Part shown: piece after piece, positions 17,604 through 26,793 of the stretch
Numbering within the stretch: position 1 is the stretch's first letter
How the letters are laid out: each line of letters opens with the position of its first letter
Source: Gammaproteobacteria bacterium
GTDB lineage: Bacteria; Pseudomonadota; Gammaproteobacteria; RBG-16-57-12
Length of the DNA: 42,819 nucleotides
Direction of reading: 5' to 3'
NCBI GenBank assembly: GCA_022712945.1
Contig: JAFLJP010000089.1
Span: 1 to 42,819 of the forward strand
The notes under the pieces: model-generated
What the model saw: only the letters and a program-made list of their open reading frames with translations
What the model was told of the DNA's origin: nothing
Databases searched by the model: none
Made by a program: the position numbers and the translations under genes

Positions 17604-19094
17604 ATGCCAATTTCAAGCAAATTTTCGTGGTTACCTCTTGTGGCTTTTATTGCCGCTCCTACTCAACTGAATGCCGATGAATACCAGCAGTGGCTTCAGG
17701 CGCAAGAGACGGAATATAACGAATATCAAAGTGCGCAAGATAAAGAATTTTCTGGTTTTTTAAGTAAAGCATGGCGCAACTATCAAGTTGACCAAGGGCT
17801 GGTTCGTGATGCAAAACCCAAGCCAGTGGTTATGCCGGTGGCACCACCACCCGCTGTATCAACACCCCGCCCTGACCCTGAGCAGACAGCGCAACCTGCC
17901 CCCCCCATTAAACCGGTTGAGATTAAAACAATCCCCCTGCCTCCGCCTGTTGTTAGCGTACCACCGGTTATTATTCCGCCGGTACAGACACCGTCGAGCA
18001 AGCCATTACAGCTTGAGTTTTACGGCATACCGGTGACGCTTTCGTATGATAAAAAAATCGGAGTTCGTTTAGGCCGAAAGATGAGCAACAAGGCAATCAG
18101 CCAGTTTTGGGATAAGTTGAGCAGCATCGATAGCACCACCCTTCAGCAACAGCTTGATCAATATCGAAAAAAACTTGAATTAAATGACTGGGGTTATGCG
18201 ATGTTTTTGCACCGTGTGGGCCGCCAACTCTACAATGAAAGAGAGAATGAAGCGCTATTATTTACTTGGTTCATTTTGTCCAAATCAGGTTACGATGCCC
18301 GGGTTGGCTTCAGCGGCTCAAATGTGCACTTGATGTTGCCCACTCAAAATGAACTCTTTGGCCTGCCCTTCTTTCGCTACAGTGGTAAAAAATATTATGT
18401 AGTTAAGTTTGATGATCAAGCTCCCGCAGTTAAAAACCTCTACTCCTACGATGGTCGTTACCCGGGTGCAGACCAGCTATTCAGTTTAGCCGTCACGCAA
18501 TTGCCTGAGATTAAAAAACAACCCGTACAGCGCAAATTGAATTTTACATTTTCGGGAGAAGCACATGAAATCGATGTGACCTATGACCGCAATATCATTG
18601 CCTATTTCGACACTTACCCGGTAACTGAGCTGGATGTTTACTTTACCTCGGCGGTATCAGGTCAACTGGTCTATACCCTGCTCTCTTCACTGAAGCCACT
18701 GCTGAAAGGCCGTTCGGAGGAAGAGGCGGTCAATCTATTACTACGCTTTGTACAAACTGCTTTTGACTACAAAACAGACGGTGATCAATTTGGTCGGGAA
18801 AAGTATTTTTTCGCTGAAGAACTATTTTTTTACCAATTTTCCGACTGCGAGGATCGCTCTGTTCTATTTGCATTTTTAGTTAATTCACTGCTGGGGCTGG
18901 ATGTCATTGCACTGGACTACCCTGGCCACGTTGCCACCGCTGTTCGTTTTAACACCCCAGTGAAAGGGGCATCGGTGACCTATAAGGGCAAACGCTATAC
19001 CGTCGCTGATCCAACCTATATTAATGCCAATTCAGGTGCGGTAATGCCTAATTTCAAGTCAACTTCGCCTGGCATTATTCCTCTTGTTTTTTAA
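17604..19094 (+). CDS. Secreted transglutaminase-like protein
   Basis: A 496-residue exported protein. A signal peptide (about 1-24, ending at LNADE) is followed by a polar coiled stretch (EYQQWLQAQETEYNEYQSAQ) and a Pro-rich linker of about 75 residues. The C-terminal part is a transglutaminase-like cysteine peptidase fold: Cys415 in SDCEDRS, His442 in PGHVATAV and Asp469 in VADPTYINA form a plausible triad. Such domains can be proteases, peptidoglycan or isopeptide enzymes. I chose the ATG at 17604, since AAGGA lies nine bases upstream and a signal peptide follows; the frame is open further back to 17487 only through repeat B. The coiled N-terminus resembles that of the MltC-like protein encoded convergently downstream. 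Confidence 0.8.
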   Translation: MPISSKFSWLPLVAFIAAPTQLNADEYQQWLQAQETEYNEYQSAQDKEFSGFLSKAWRNYQVDQGLVRDAKPKPVVMPVAPPPAVSTPRPDPEQTAQPAPPIKPVEIKTIPLPPPVVSVPPVIIPPVQTPSSKPLQLEFYGIPVTLSYDKKIGVRLGRKMSNKAISQFWDKLSSIDSTTLQQQLDQYRKKLELNDWGYAMFLHRVGRQLYNERENEALLFTWFILSKSGYDARVGFSGSNVHLMLPTQNELFGLPFFRYSGKKYYVVKFDDQAPAVKNLYSYDGRYPGADQLFSLAVTQLPEIKKQPVQRKLNFTFSGEAHEIDVTYDRNIIAYFDTYPVTELDVYFTSAVSGQLVYTLLSSLKPLLKGRSEEEAVNLLLRFVQTAFDYKTDGDQFGREKYFFAEELFFYQFSDCEDRSVLFAFLVNSLLGLDVIALDYPGHVATAVRFNTPVKGASVTYKGKRYTVADPTYINANSGAVMPNFKSTSPGIIPLVF

Positions 19095-19118
19095 TAAATA
19101 TCTGAAATAAGTCTGAAT

Positions 19119-19158
19119 AAAAACCTCGGCTGCGCAAGCAGCAAGCATCCGAGGTTTT
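19119..19158. terminator. Bidirectional hairpin terminator
   Basis: A 10-bp stem AAAACCTCGG/CCGAGGTTTT surrounds a loop that itself holds a small CTGC/GCAG hairpin. The stem gives a T run in both directions. It lies between the convergent transglutaminase-like and MltC-like genes. Confidence 0.8.
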
Positions 19159-19163
19159 CATCT

Positions 19164-19215
19164 AAGGGATGTAGAATTTATTAAAATACCGCGCTTACTT
19201 GTCTTTTTTCCCACC
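19164..19215 (-). repeat. Repeat family A, right arm only (inverted)
   Basis: AAGGGATGTAGAATTTATTA through TTTTTTCCCACCCTA is the reverse complement of the right arm of repeat A at 10799-10855 and 21784-21835. It stops exactly at the stop codon of the MltC-like gene, whose TAG begins inside the CCCTA motif. Confidence 0.78.
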
Positions 19216-20457
19216 CTAAACACCCCCCAACTCCTCCTTAACGTATTTTTTCATTCTGCTGGTGACTTTTATTAAATATTTTTTGGTCTCCTCATAAGCC
19301 AGTTCATTGATTAACATTTGATAGACCTCTTCTTGCGTCATGCTGTTAATGGTTTCCACCGCCCCTGAAAAGCTCTTTTTTCCTGTAAAAGCCGCGCCAA
19401 CATTACTCGCTCCCGTATTGTATGCGGCAATCACACAGTAGAGACGACTGACCGGATCAGTCACTTTTCTCATGTAACGGTAATAGAGCAGATGAAGATA
19501 GGCCGAGCCCACACCGATATTTTTATCAATTTTATAGAGATAGGAGGGTGCAAGCAGCTTGGACTCACCGTAAAGATAACGTGAGGCATCTCTGCCCGCT
19601 GATCTGGGCACAATCTGCATCAAGCCATAGGCTGGAATGTGTGAACGAGCCATAGGGTTAAAGCTGCTTTCCGTTTCGATTACCGCCAGAATCAACTCCG
19701 GTGGCAATCGCTCTCTTACCGCTGCTGCCGTCACCTCATCAGAAAAACGTTTGGCCTTTTTATGTACCGAATGAGGAATCACAAAACTGGCCGTCACCAT
19801 CGCCTTTTCACCATTCATTGTTTTTGTGATCTCCCATTGAACTGGCGCACTGTTTTGTCTGCTCACCTTAATATAAGACGACTGCTCAAAGTACATGGCG
19901 CTCAAATCTTCCAAAGCAAAAACAGGCTGTGTACTGGGCTGAGCCGTTTTAACTATGGATGGGTTTTCCAATAGACGTTGTTCAATTCGACGAGAGAGTT
20001 GATCGGCCTGATAAGCATCAGCTTCCGTGCTGTTAAGCCATTGGTAGATCGCGGTACGAACTTGCTGGTCGACATCATCAGTCGTATCCCCCTCCCTTAG
20101 CAACAAACTGACTTCAGCGTGACCCTGCTCAAAGTCAGCAACTCTGCGGACCTGGTTATTTTGTGCATAGCTCACCCAGGTTTTTGGCCCAGGGTCTAAA
20201 AACTCCCCCCACTGTTGGGTTATTTCATTGGTATAGATTTCAAATTCTTGTTGGTATGCTTTTTGGTAAGCATCAAACCCGGCTTCCAGCATGCGTTGAT
20301 ATTGTTGAAACGCCTGTTCTTCTGCTTCAACCCCAAGCGCTTGTTGAGAGACAAAGGCATCGAATTCATCGGATGCCAAGCCTGGATGGTAAGCGAGTAA
20401 AACAAAAAAGCTGGACAAAAAAAGTGACACTGGTTTTACTCTTTTCATGTAAGACAT
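19216..20457 (-). CDS. MltC-like lytic murein transglycosylase
   Basis: A lytic transglycosylase that would cut glycan strands of peptidoglycan. After a signal peptide (no lipobox, unlike E. coli MltC) comes a Gln/Glu/Tyr-rich coiled stretch, then a domain like the MltC N-terminal region (KTWVSYAQNNQVRRVADFEQG), and a C-terminal SLT domain. The catalytic Glu is about residue 263 in AVIETESSFNP; AYGLMQIVP and YNTGASNVGAAF complete the SLT signature. At 413 residues it is somewhat longer than E. coli MltC (about 360), mainly at the N-terminus. Start candidates are GTG 20466, ATG 20457 and ATG 20448; I chose 20457 provisionally. It stands in the same cluster as an LpoB-like synthase activator, so synthesis and cleavage factors are side by side. 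Confidence 0.85.
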   Translation of the reverse strand: MSYMKRVKPVSLFLSSFFVLLAYHPGLASDEFDAFVSQQALGVEAEEQAFQQYQRMLEAGFDAYQKAYQQEFEIYTNEITQQWGEFLDPGPKTWVSYAQNNQVRRVADFEQGHAEVSLLLREGDTTDDVDQQVRTAIYQWLNSTEADAYQADQLSRRIEQRLLENPSIVKTAQPSTQPVFALEDLSAMYFEQSSYIKVSRQNSAPVQWEITKTMNGEKAMVTASFVIPHSVHKKAKRFSDEVTAAAVRERLPPELILAVIETESSFNPMARSHIPAYGLMQIVPRSAGRDASRYLYGESKLLAPSYLYKIDKNIGVGSAYLHLLYYRYMRKVTDPVSRLYCVIAAYNTGASNVGAAFTGKKSFSGAVETINSMTQEEVYQMLINELAYEETKKYLIKVTSRMKKYVKEELGGV

Positions 20458-20659
20458 ACACACCACTCTCTAATTTTAAAAAATCCGCTTTATATTTCAT
20501 CCCGCATTCCTATCTGAGGATTAGGGGGTGTTAACAATCACCTGATCAGGTATATTACCAATCAGCTGACAGAATGACACTCACAATACTGTCCAATTTT
20601 CTGAGTTTTTCTCTTCATTTTACGAAAAGAGCTCAATTGATAAACACCAAGGAATTTAA

Positions 20660-21451
20660 ATGAAATTAATCCGCCACCGTGCGATTATTGTGGCAGCCCT
20701 ACTACTGAACGGCCCACTTCATGCAAGCGAAAAAGATGATGTTATTGCAACGGTCAATGGCAACCCTGTTACCGTCCAACAGCTTAATCATTATGCTCAG
20801 ATGCGTCAGTCACAGGGTGAGCAATTGCCACAACAGATGATTTTAGATGAAATGATCAACCGTGAATTGATCACACAAGATGCCACCAAGCGAGGCCTCA
20901 ACAAAGAAGATCAATTCATCGACACCCTAAAAGAGCAAGAAGCCAACCTATTGGCGGCCTACACCCTGCAAAAAACTATTCAGGAAAGTGGTGAAATTAA
21001 TGACGCCACCCTGCACACTGAGTATGATGTCTATGTCGAGACACTCGGTGATTTGGAGTACCGCGCCAGCCACATCCTACTGGATGATAAAAACAGTGCT
21101 ACTGCGGTGATTAGCGAGTTAAAAAGTGGCAAGGGCTTTGCCAAATTAGCAGAAGAAAAGTCAACCGGTCCATCCGCTCCTGAAGGTGGTTCGCTGGGCT
21201 GGTTCCGACCAGAGCAGATGGTACCACCCTTTGCTGAAGCACTTATCGCGCTTGAGCCAGGTCAATATAGCCAGCAACCGGTAGAGACACAGTTTGGTTG
21301 GCATGTTATCCGATTGGAAGAGACGCGCAAGCTACCCGCACCGAGCTTTGAAAGCATGCGTGAAAAATTGCATAACAACCTCGTTAACCAACGGTTGAAA
21401 GACTACATTAAAGCCCTTCGCGATAATGCCAATATTATAATGAGTGAATAG
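20660..21451 (+). CDS. Periplasmic PpiC-type peptidyl-prolyl isomerase
   Basis: A 263-residue foldase of the parvulin type. It has a signal peptide (about 1-22, ending LHASE), a SurA/PrsA-like N-terminal helical region (VIATVNGNPVTVQQLNHYAQ; LDEMINRELITQDATKRG) and a parvulin domain at about 130-225 (YRASHILL, KLAEEKSTGPSAPEGGSLGW, MVPPFAEAL, TQFGWHVIRLEE). AAGGAA precedes the ATG. It likely helps to fold outer-membrane or periplasmic proteins, fitting the envelope cluster before it. It is shorter than SurA and has one parvulin domain, so it is closer to PrsA/PpiC-type proteins than to SurA itself. Confidence 0.92.
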   Translation: MKLIRHRAIIVAALLLNGPLHASEKDDVIATVNGNPVTVQQLNHYAQMRQSQGEQLPQQMILDEMINRELITQDATKRGLNKEDQFIDTLKEQEANLLAAYTLQKTIQESGEINDATLHTEYDVYVETLGDLEYRASHILLDDKNSATAVISELKSGKGFAKLAEEKSTGPSAPEGGSLGWFRPEQMVPPFAEALIALEPGQYSQQPVETQFGWHVIRLEETRKLPAPSFESMREKLHNNLVNQRLKDYIKALRDNANIIMSE

Positions 21452-21462
21452 TAAACACCACA

Positions 21463-21493
21463 AATGGACTAATGCTATTAACATTAGTCCATT
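21463..21493 (+). terminator. Hairpin after the PpiC gene
   Basis: A perfect 12-bp stem AATGGACTAATG/CATTAGTCCATT with a 7-base loop lies 12 bases after the stop codon. No clean T run follows on the + strand, so termination may be weak or the hairpin may protect the mRNA end. Confidence 0.6.
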
Positions 21494-21511
21494 CGGGCAT
21501 TTCTTGACCTT

Positions 21512-21835
21512 AGGGATGTAGAAAAAGTTAAAGTACCGTTATTACGCCGAATTTTTTCTTACCCTATCTAGGAGCTTGTCCGAGAATAGAGGTCGTAGCG
21601 AGAGAGTGTGATTTTTAGTTCATTTTTTCGACAATTTGAGGCGAATGGTTGCTCCCTTTAATGAAAATTGGCGGAAAAATGAGCAAAAAACATGCTTTCG
21701 CAGTAGACCTGTCTATTCTCGGACAAGCTCCTAGGCCGGTATTGGGCGCACAGTGAGCTACGCAACGAATACCGGCCTAGATAGGGTGGGCAAAAAGACA
21801 AGTAAAAGCGGTATTTTAATAAATTCTACATCCCT
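21512..21835 (+). repeat. Repeat family A, complete, with nested B and C
   Basis: The left arm starts AGGGATGTAGAAAAAGTTAA and the right arm ends AATAAATTCTACATCCCT; the two ends are imperfect inverted repeats of about 28 bases. Between them lie repeat B copy 3 (21569-21733) and hairpin C (TAGGCCGGTATT paired with AATACCGGCCTA, 21732-21780). This is the only copy in the window in which both arms of A are present, and it explains the half copies at 10.8, 16.7 and 19.2 kb. Confidence 0.85.
21569..21733 (+). repeat. Repeat family B, copy 3
   Basis: About 165 bp, ends TAGGAGCTTGTCCGAGAATA and TTCTCGGACAAGCTCCTA, same orientation as copies 1 and 2 and close to identical with them. It is inserted within repeat A. 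Confidence 0.88.
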
Positions 21836-21914
21836 TATGTCTGTTGCACAGCGCATTCACTTCGTAGGCAAAAGATAGGTACGTTGGGTTAAATAAATAG
21901 TATGGGGTACATCA

Positions 21915-22604
21915 ATGAAGCTGCTTGTAATTGAGGACGATGAAAGCTTAAGGGAACTGCTTTTAGAGTACCTCACGATAAAAGGTAATCAAGTCGATAC
22001 GGCGGGTGATGGCATTACAGGTCTGCACCTTGCGATTGTCAATCACTACGACGCAGTTATTCTTGACCTCACCCTCCCCGGCATTGACGGCCTGGAAGTC
22101 ACCTCGAAGCTGCGTAATGAAGCCAACAAAAATATACCCATCATGATGTTGACCGGTCGTGGCACTCTCGATGACAAACTGGTTGGCTTCAACAAAGGTG
22201 CTGATGACTACCTGGTTAAACCATTCGAGCTGGAAGAGCTGTTGGTAAGGCTTCAGGCGCTCTGTAAACGCCAGTCAGAATTGCCCTACAAGAACCACAA
22301 ACTGTCAGTGGGTGATTTGACCCTGGATACAGAAACCATGGAAGTTTACCGAGAAAAAAAACGCATTGAACTTACCTCGACCAACCTTCGTCTGTTAGAG
22401 GCTTTAATGCGCAAAGCACCACATGTGGTCAAACACACTGATCTGGAAACCTCACTCTGGGGCAACAATCCACCGGACAGCAGCTCACTGCGAACACACG
22501 TCCACTATCTTCGGGACGCTATCGACAAACCGTTTGACAGTGTCATGTTAAATACCGTCCATGGCATTGGCTATCGATTATCACCAACAAATCTAAAAGA
22601 ATAG
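21915..22604 (+). CDS. Orphan OmpR/PhoB-type response regulator
   Basis: A 229-residue two-component regulator. The receiver domain has the acidic pair (EDDE), phospho-acceptor D51 in VILDLTLPG, T80 (MMLTG) and K102 (VKPF). The C-terminal winged-helix DNA-binding domain (about 130-225) ends with the usual RTHVHYLRDAID recognition helix and TVHGIGYRL hairpin. No histidine kinase gene lies next to it, so the partner kinase and targets are unknown. A composite repeat fills most of the upstream region, and the gene is convergent with thrC. Confidence 0.93.
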   Translation: MKLLVIEDDESLRELLLEYLTIKGNQVDTAGDGITGLHLAIVNHYDAVILDLTLPGIDGLEVTSKLRNEANKNIPIMMLTGRGTLDDKLVGFNKGADDYLVKPFELEELLVRLQALCKRQSELPYKNHKLSVGDLTLDTETMEVYREKKRIELTSTNLRLLEALMRKAPHVVKHTDLETSLWGNNPPDSSSLRTHVHYLRDAIDKPFDSVMLNTVHGIGYRLSPTNLKE

Positions 22605-22619
22605 AGCGCCTATCCATAG

Positions 22620-22647
22620 GGGCTGGAAGCATTCACCCTCCCAGCCC
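22620..22647. terminator. Possible weak terminator hairpin
   Basis: GGGCTGG and CCAGCCC form a 7-bp stem with a 14-base loop between the convergent response regulator and thrC. It lacks a T run on either side, so the call is tentative. Confidence 0.3.
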
Positions 22648-22659
22648 ATAACCATCCCG

Positions 22660-23742
22660 CTACGCTGTCATATTATCCAGAATAGCCCGTTTAACCTCTT
22701 CCAGAGTTGCCTCTGTCGTCACCATGGGGGAGGTACTTTGTGCAATAGCAGTATCTGGATCCTTCAAACCATGACCGGTTAGGGTGCAGACAATCTTGCT
22801 CCCCTCAGGAATTTTTCCCGATTTAATATCACGCATGGCACCGGCTAGTGATGTGGCAGAAGCGGGTTCACAGAAAATACCCTCGTTCTCGGCCAACAAT
22901 TTTTGTGCCGCCAGAATCTCATCATCGCTGCACTCATCAAACCAGCCGTTTGACTCCTCTTTAACCTTCCACGCCTTCTCCCAAGATTGCGGATGGCCGA
23001 TACGAATTGCGGTTGCAACCGTTTCAGGGTTATCCACCATCTCGCCGCGTAAAAAGGGTGCTGCACCGGCCGCCTGGTAGCCGAGCATACGGGGAGAGGA
23101 GTTTACGATACCGTGCTCTTTGTATTCGGTGTAACCCATCCAGTGAGCGGTAATATTACCGGCGTTGCCCACCGGCAGACAGTGGTAGTCAGGGGCACCG
23201 CCCAGCTCTTCCATAATTTCAAAGGCAGCGGTTTTTTGACCCTGTAAACGGTACGGGTTGATTGAGTTAACAATGGTCACCGGCGCATGCTCGGCCACCT
23301 CTTTAACCAGTTGCATCCCTTCATCAAAGTTCCCCTTGATTTGAATAACCACGGCACCGTGCATCATCGCCTGTGAGAGCTTGCCCAGCGCAATTTTTCC
23401 TTCGGGAATTAGTACAAATGCGGTAATACCGGCGCGTGCCGCATAGGCAGCAGCAGCAGCGGAGGTGTTCCCCGTTGAGGCACAGATGATCGCCTTGGCA
23501 CCCTCTTCAACCGCCTTGGTCACCGCCATCGTCATGCCACGATCCTTAAAGGAGCCGGTAGGGTTCAACCCTTCGTATTTAACATAGATTTCAACATTTT
23601 TACCTAGCTCACGGGGAATCGTGCTCAATTTAATCAACGGCGTATTCCCCTCACCCAGGCTGATCAGGCGAGTGTCATCGTTAACAGGCAGGCGGTCACG
23701 GTAGTTTTCAATCAAACCGGTATAGCGGTTACGAAACGGCAT
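22660..23742 (-). CDS. thrC: Threonine synthase
   Basis: PLP enzyme that converts O-phosphohomoserine to threonine. The 360-residue protein has LGEGNTPL near the N-terminus, the PLP lysine in NPTGSFKDRG (about K68), the ASTGNTSAAAAAYAARAG phosphate-binding stretch and a late TGHGLKDP. Length fits the short bacterial class. GAGGAG stands before the ATG. It lies 250 bp after hom on the same strand, separated by foldback repeat E, so the two may be one operon disrupted by the repeat or two units. Confidence 0.96.
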   Translation of the reverse strand: MPFRNRYTGLIENYRDRLPVNDDTRLISLGEGNTPLIKLSTIPRELGKNVEIYVKYEGLNPTGSFKDRGMTMAVTKAVEEGAKAIICASTGNTSAAAAAYAARAGITAFVLIPEGKIALGKLSQAMMHGAVVIQIKGNFDEGMQLVKEVAEHAPVTIVNSINPYRLQGQKTAAFEIMEELGGAPDYHCLPVGNAGNITAHWMGYTEYKEHGIVNSSPRMLGYQAAGAAPFLRGEMVDNPETVATAIRIGHPQSWEKAWKVKEESNGWFDECSDDEILAAQKLLAENEGIFCEPASATSLAGAMRDIKSGKIPEGSKIVCTLTGHGLKDPDTAIAQSTSPMVTTEATLEEVKRAILDNMTA

Positions 23743-23780
23743 CTATTACTCCTCTTTCTAATCTTTGCTCTATCGCAAGC

Positions 23781-23944
23781 TAAGGAACGAGCACGAAATA
23801 ACATCTACATTCTGACTGCTCTTTTACCCCAGTTTAAACGATCTCAATCGTTACGTAGGCCAGCTATGCGCCTCTTGAGATCGTTTAAACTGGAGCAAAA
23901 TTTCTGCGTCATAATTACATAAGTTATTCCGTGCTCGCTCCTAA
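23781..23944. repeat. Repeat family E, copy 1 (foldback)
   Basis: About 164 bp with ends TAAGGAACGAGCACGAAATAAC and GTTATTCCGTGCTCGCTCCTA in inverted orientation (first 20 bases quoted only in part here as the GAACGAGCACG core). The centre holds a perfect 19-bp inverted repeat, CCAGTTTAAACGATCTCAA with its complement TTGAGATCGTTTAAACTGG. A more degenerate copy lies at 40228-40392. It sits between hom and thrC, where its strong hairpin could change the transcript. Confidence 0.88.
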
Positions 23945-23992
23945 AGCTTACTCCTGATGTCTACGGGGTTCTGTTGCATTTTTTAAAACAAG

Positions 23993-25303
23993 TTAACTCA
24001 ATGACTCCATACGAATACGCATCACTTCACCGGCAACTGCATCCAGCGACTCAATTATGGCGATAGCATCATTCATGCACTTCTCCTGCACCTTATGGGT
24101 CAGCATAATAATATTGGTGTTGCTCTCACCTTCGGCAGGTTCCTGCTGAATCATCGCCTCGATACTGATACCCCGATCCCCCAAAATCTTGGTCAACTCG
24201 GCCATCACTCCCGGACGATCGGCGGCGGATATGCGCAGATAGTAGCTGGTTTCGACTTCACCCATATCCAAAATAGTCATGTTGTTGATCGCATCAGCCT
24301 GGAAGGCGAGGTGAGGCACCCGGTTATCAACCGCTGCACCCATGGTGCGCACCACATCAACCACATCGGCAATCACGGCGGAAGCAGTCGGCTCATCACC
24401 TGCACCGGGGCCGTAATAAAGGGTTGGCCCAACCGCATCACCTTGAACCAGCACCGCATTCATCACACCATCAACATTGGCAATCAAGCGACGTTCAGGG
24501 ATAAGGGTCGGATGTACTCGCAACTCAATCCCGTTTGTTGTGCGACGTGAAATGCCCAAATGTTTGATGCGATAGCCCAGCTTTTCAGCACACGCCACAT
24601 CATCACCGGTTATTTTAGTGATGCCTTCGGTATACACTTTATCAAACTGAAGTGGCATGCCAAAAGCGATCGAGGCGAGAATAGTCAACTTGTGAGCGGC
24701 ATCAATCCCTTCTACATCGAAGGTAGGATCAGCCTCGGCATAACCCAAGCGTTGCGCCTCGGCCAAAACATCCGCAAAGTCGGTACCGTTATCACGCATC
24801 TCGGTAAGAATGAAGTTTCCGGTACCATTGATAATACCCGCCAACCACTCAATCCGGTTGGCTGACAGCCCTTCGCGCACGGCCTTAATAATGGGAATGC
24901 CCCCGGCAACAGCCGCTTCATAGGCGACGATCACCCCTTTCGCCTCAGCGGCGGCAAAAATTTCGTTACCGTGTTTAGCGATCAACGCCTTATTCGCGGT
25001 GACCACATGTTTACCCTGTTCGATGGCCGTCAGCACCAGCTCACGGGCCAGGCCATCACCACCGATCAGTTCAACGACAATGTCAATCTCCGGATCATTT
25101 ACCACCTCGGCCGGGTTGGTTGTCAGCTTAATTCCATCGGTATCACAAATACGCGGCTTGTTCAGATCACGGGCGGCAGCATGCACCACCACAATTTCTT
25201 TACCGGCACGACGGCTGATCTCCTGTGCATTCCGTTTCAGTACATTAACCGTACCGCCACCGACAGTACCCAGCCCCAGCAGACCTATTTTAACCTGACT
25301 CAC
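23993..25303 (-). CDS. hom: Homoserine dehydrogenase
   Basis: NAD(P)-dependent reduction of aspartate semialdehyde to homoserine, at the branch to threonine and methionine. The 436-residue protein has an N-terminal Rossmann motif (GLLGLGTVGGGTV), VVTANKALIAKHG, the catalytic-domain signature GIINGTGNFIL, the LGYAEADPTFDVEG substrate loop and a C-terminal ACT domain (about 350-430, YLRISAADRPGVMAEL) for threonine feedback. It is the monofunctional type without aspartokinase. The start is GTG at 25303, supported by GGAGAGG just upstream. It precedes thrC and follows the aminotransferase gene on the same strand. Confidence 0.96.
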   Translation of the reverse strand: MSQVKIGLLGLGTVGGGTVNVLKRNAQEISRRAGKEIVVVHAAARDLNKPRICDTDGIKLTTNPAEVVNDPEIDIVVELIGGDGLARELVLTAIEQGKHVVTANKALIAKHGNEIFAAAEAKGVIVAYEAAVAGGIPIIKAVREGLSANRIEWLAGIINGTGNFILTEMRDNGTDFADVLAEAQRLGYAEADPTFDVEGIDAAHKLTILASIAFGMPLQFDKVYTEGITKITGDDVACAEKLGYRIKHLGISRRTTNGIELRVHPTLIPERRLIANVDGVMNAVLVQGDAVGPTLYYGPGAGDEPTASAVIADVVDVVRTMGAAVDNRVPHLAFQADAINNMTILDMGEVETSYYLRISAADRPGVMAELTKILGDRGISIEAMIQQEPAEGESNTNIIMLTHKVQEKCMNDAIAIIESLDAVAGEVMRIRMESLS

Positions 25304-25480
25304 TCACCTCTCCTCATTAACCTTTAACCCTAATCCCCGGATAGAAACACGTATGCTATGCAAGCTCTTGATTCCACAGCAAAACAAAAAATAGCCGCCG
25401 AACCTACGAGTGCGACTAATATTTTTATTTTCACTGTGAAACCAATATCTTACACATCACCTCGCATTTCTATCTGGGGG

Positions 25481-26674
25481 TTAGGGTTTAATCAAGCCGT
25501 CTTTACGGAACATATCGCGAATACCACGCACCGCTTGACGGGTGCGGTGTTCATTTTCTATTAAACCAAAGCGTACATAGTCATCGCCATATTCACCAAA
25601 ACCGATCCCGGGAGATACCGCAACCTTCCCCTCCTCCAGCAATTTCTTGGAGAACTCCAGTGAGCCCATCGATTTATATTCATCAGGAATCGGAGCCCAG
25701 ACAAACATGGTGGCCTTTGGCTTCTCCACCATCCAACCAATACTGTTCAGGCCGTCACACAACACATCACGGCGGATACGGTAGGTTTCACAGATCTCCT
25801 GCACGCACTCTTGCGGCCCTTCAAGTGCTTCGATAGCCGCCACCTGCACCGGGGTAAACATACCGTAGTCCAGATAGGATTTCATGCGGGATAGCGCGCT
25901 AACCAGAGTGGGGTTACCCACCATAAAGCCGACACGCCAGCCCGGCATATTGTAACTTTTAGAGAGCGTAAAGAACTCGACCGCCACATCCTTTGCCCCT
26001 TCAACCTGCATAATCGAGGGTGCCTTGTAACCATCAAATACAATATCCGCATAAGCCAAATCTTGAATCACCCAGATACCCTGTTCTTTGGCGATGGCCA
26101 CCACCTTTTCAAAAAAGTCCAACTCCACGCACTGGGTGGTTGGGTTGCCGGGAAAATTCAGTACCAGCATTTTGGGTTTTGGGTAGGAGTCCTTAATCGC
26201 TTTCTCCAGCTCACTAAAGAAATCAACATCGGGAGCCATCGGTACATGGCGAATATCGGCACCAGCAATCACAAAACCGTAAGGATGAATTGGATAAGAG
26301 GGATTGGGTACCAGCACTGCATCACCTGGCCCCACTGTTGCTAGCGCAAGGTGTGCCAGCCCTTCTTTGGAACCGATGGTGACAATCGACTCTGTTTCAG
26401 GGTCAAGATCCACATCATAGCGCTTTTTATACCAGTTGCAGATGGCACGGCGCAGACGGGGAATCCCTTTAGAGACTGAATAACGGTGGGTATCGCTGCG
26501 TTGCGCCACCTCAACCAGCTTATCCACAATGTGCGATGGAGTGGGTTGATCGGGATTACCCATACCAAAATCAATAATATCTTCACCGCGAGCACGGGCC
26601 TTCGCCTTCAGCTCACCAACAATATTGAACACGTAGGGTGGAAGTCGCTTAATTCTCGGGAATTCGTCTATCAA
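25481..26674 (-). CDS. alaC: AlaC-type aminotransferase
   Basis: A 397-residue class I/II PLP aminotransferase. Motifs are [35 protein letters not shown], the PLP lysine in [15 protein letters not shown] and a late [15 protein letters not shown]. These match the AlaC group (glutamate-pyruvate transaminase), often annotated next to hom and thrC in gammaproteobacteria. The start is TTG at 26674: a stop lies four codons upstream in frame and no Met occurs before the conserved N-terminus ([16 protein letters not shown]), so TTG is the only reasonable choice. The gap to hom is 177 bp. Confidence 0.9.
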   Translation of the reverse strand: MIDEFPRIKRLPPYVFNIVGELKAKARARGEDIIDFGMGNPDQPTPSHIVDKLVEVAQRSDTHRYSVSKGIPRLRRAICNWYKKRYDVDLDPETESIVTIGSKEGLAHLALATVGPGDAVLVPNPSYPIHPYGFVIAGADIRHVPMAPDVDFFSELEKAIKDSYPKPKMLVLNFPGNPTTQCVELDFFEKVVAIAKEQGIWVIQDLAYADIVFDGYKAPSIMQVEGAKDVAVEFFTLSKSYNMPGWRVGFMVGNPTLVSALSRMKSYLDYGMFTPVQVAAIEALEGPQECVQEICETYRIRRDVLCDGLNSIGWMVEKPKATMFVWAPIPDEYKSMGSLEFSKKLLEEGKVAVSPGIGFGEYGDDYVRFGLIENEHRTRQAVRGIRDMFRKDGLIKP

Positions 26675-26793
26675 AGCCTTAACTCAACATTAAATAGTGA
26701 TTCTTAAGTGGGCAACTTTAACCCAGATAACCTGTTTATCACAGCCAAACATGCTATTTTTAACGCCTAGAAACCAAATGATTCAGGTTCATT

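Larger units (their letters stand above)
21494..21914. other. Intergenic region filled by an A-B-C composite repeat
   Basis: No gene. The region holds repeat A (21512-21835) interrupted by repeat B copy 3 and hairpin C. The remaining 79 bases before the response regulator contain its ribosome site (GGGG) and presumably its promoter, which I cannot place. Confidence 0.75.
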
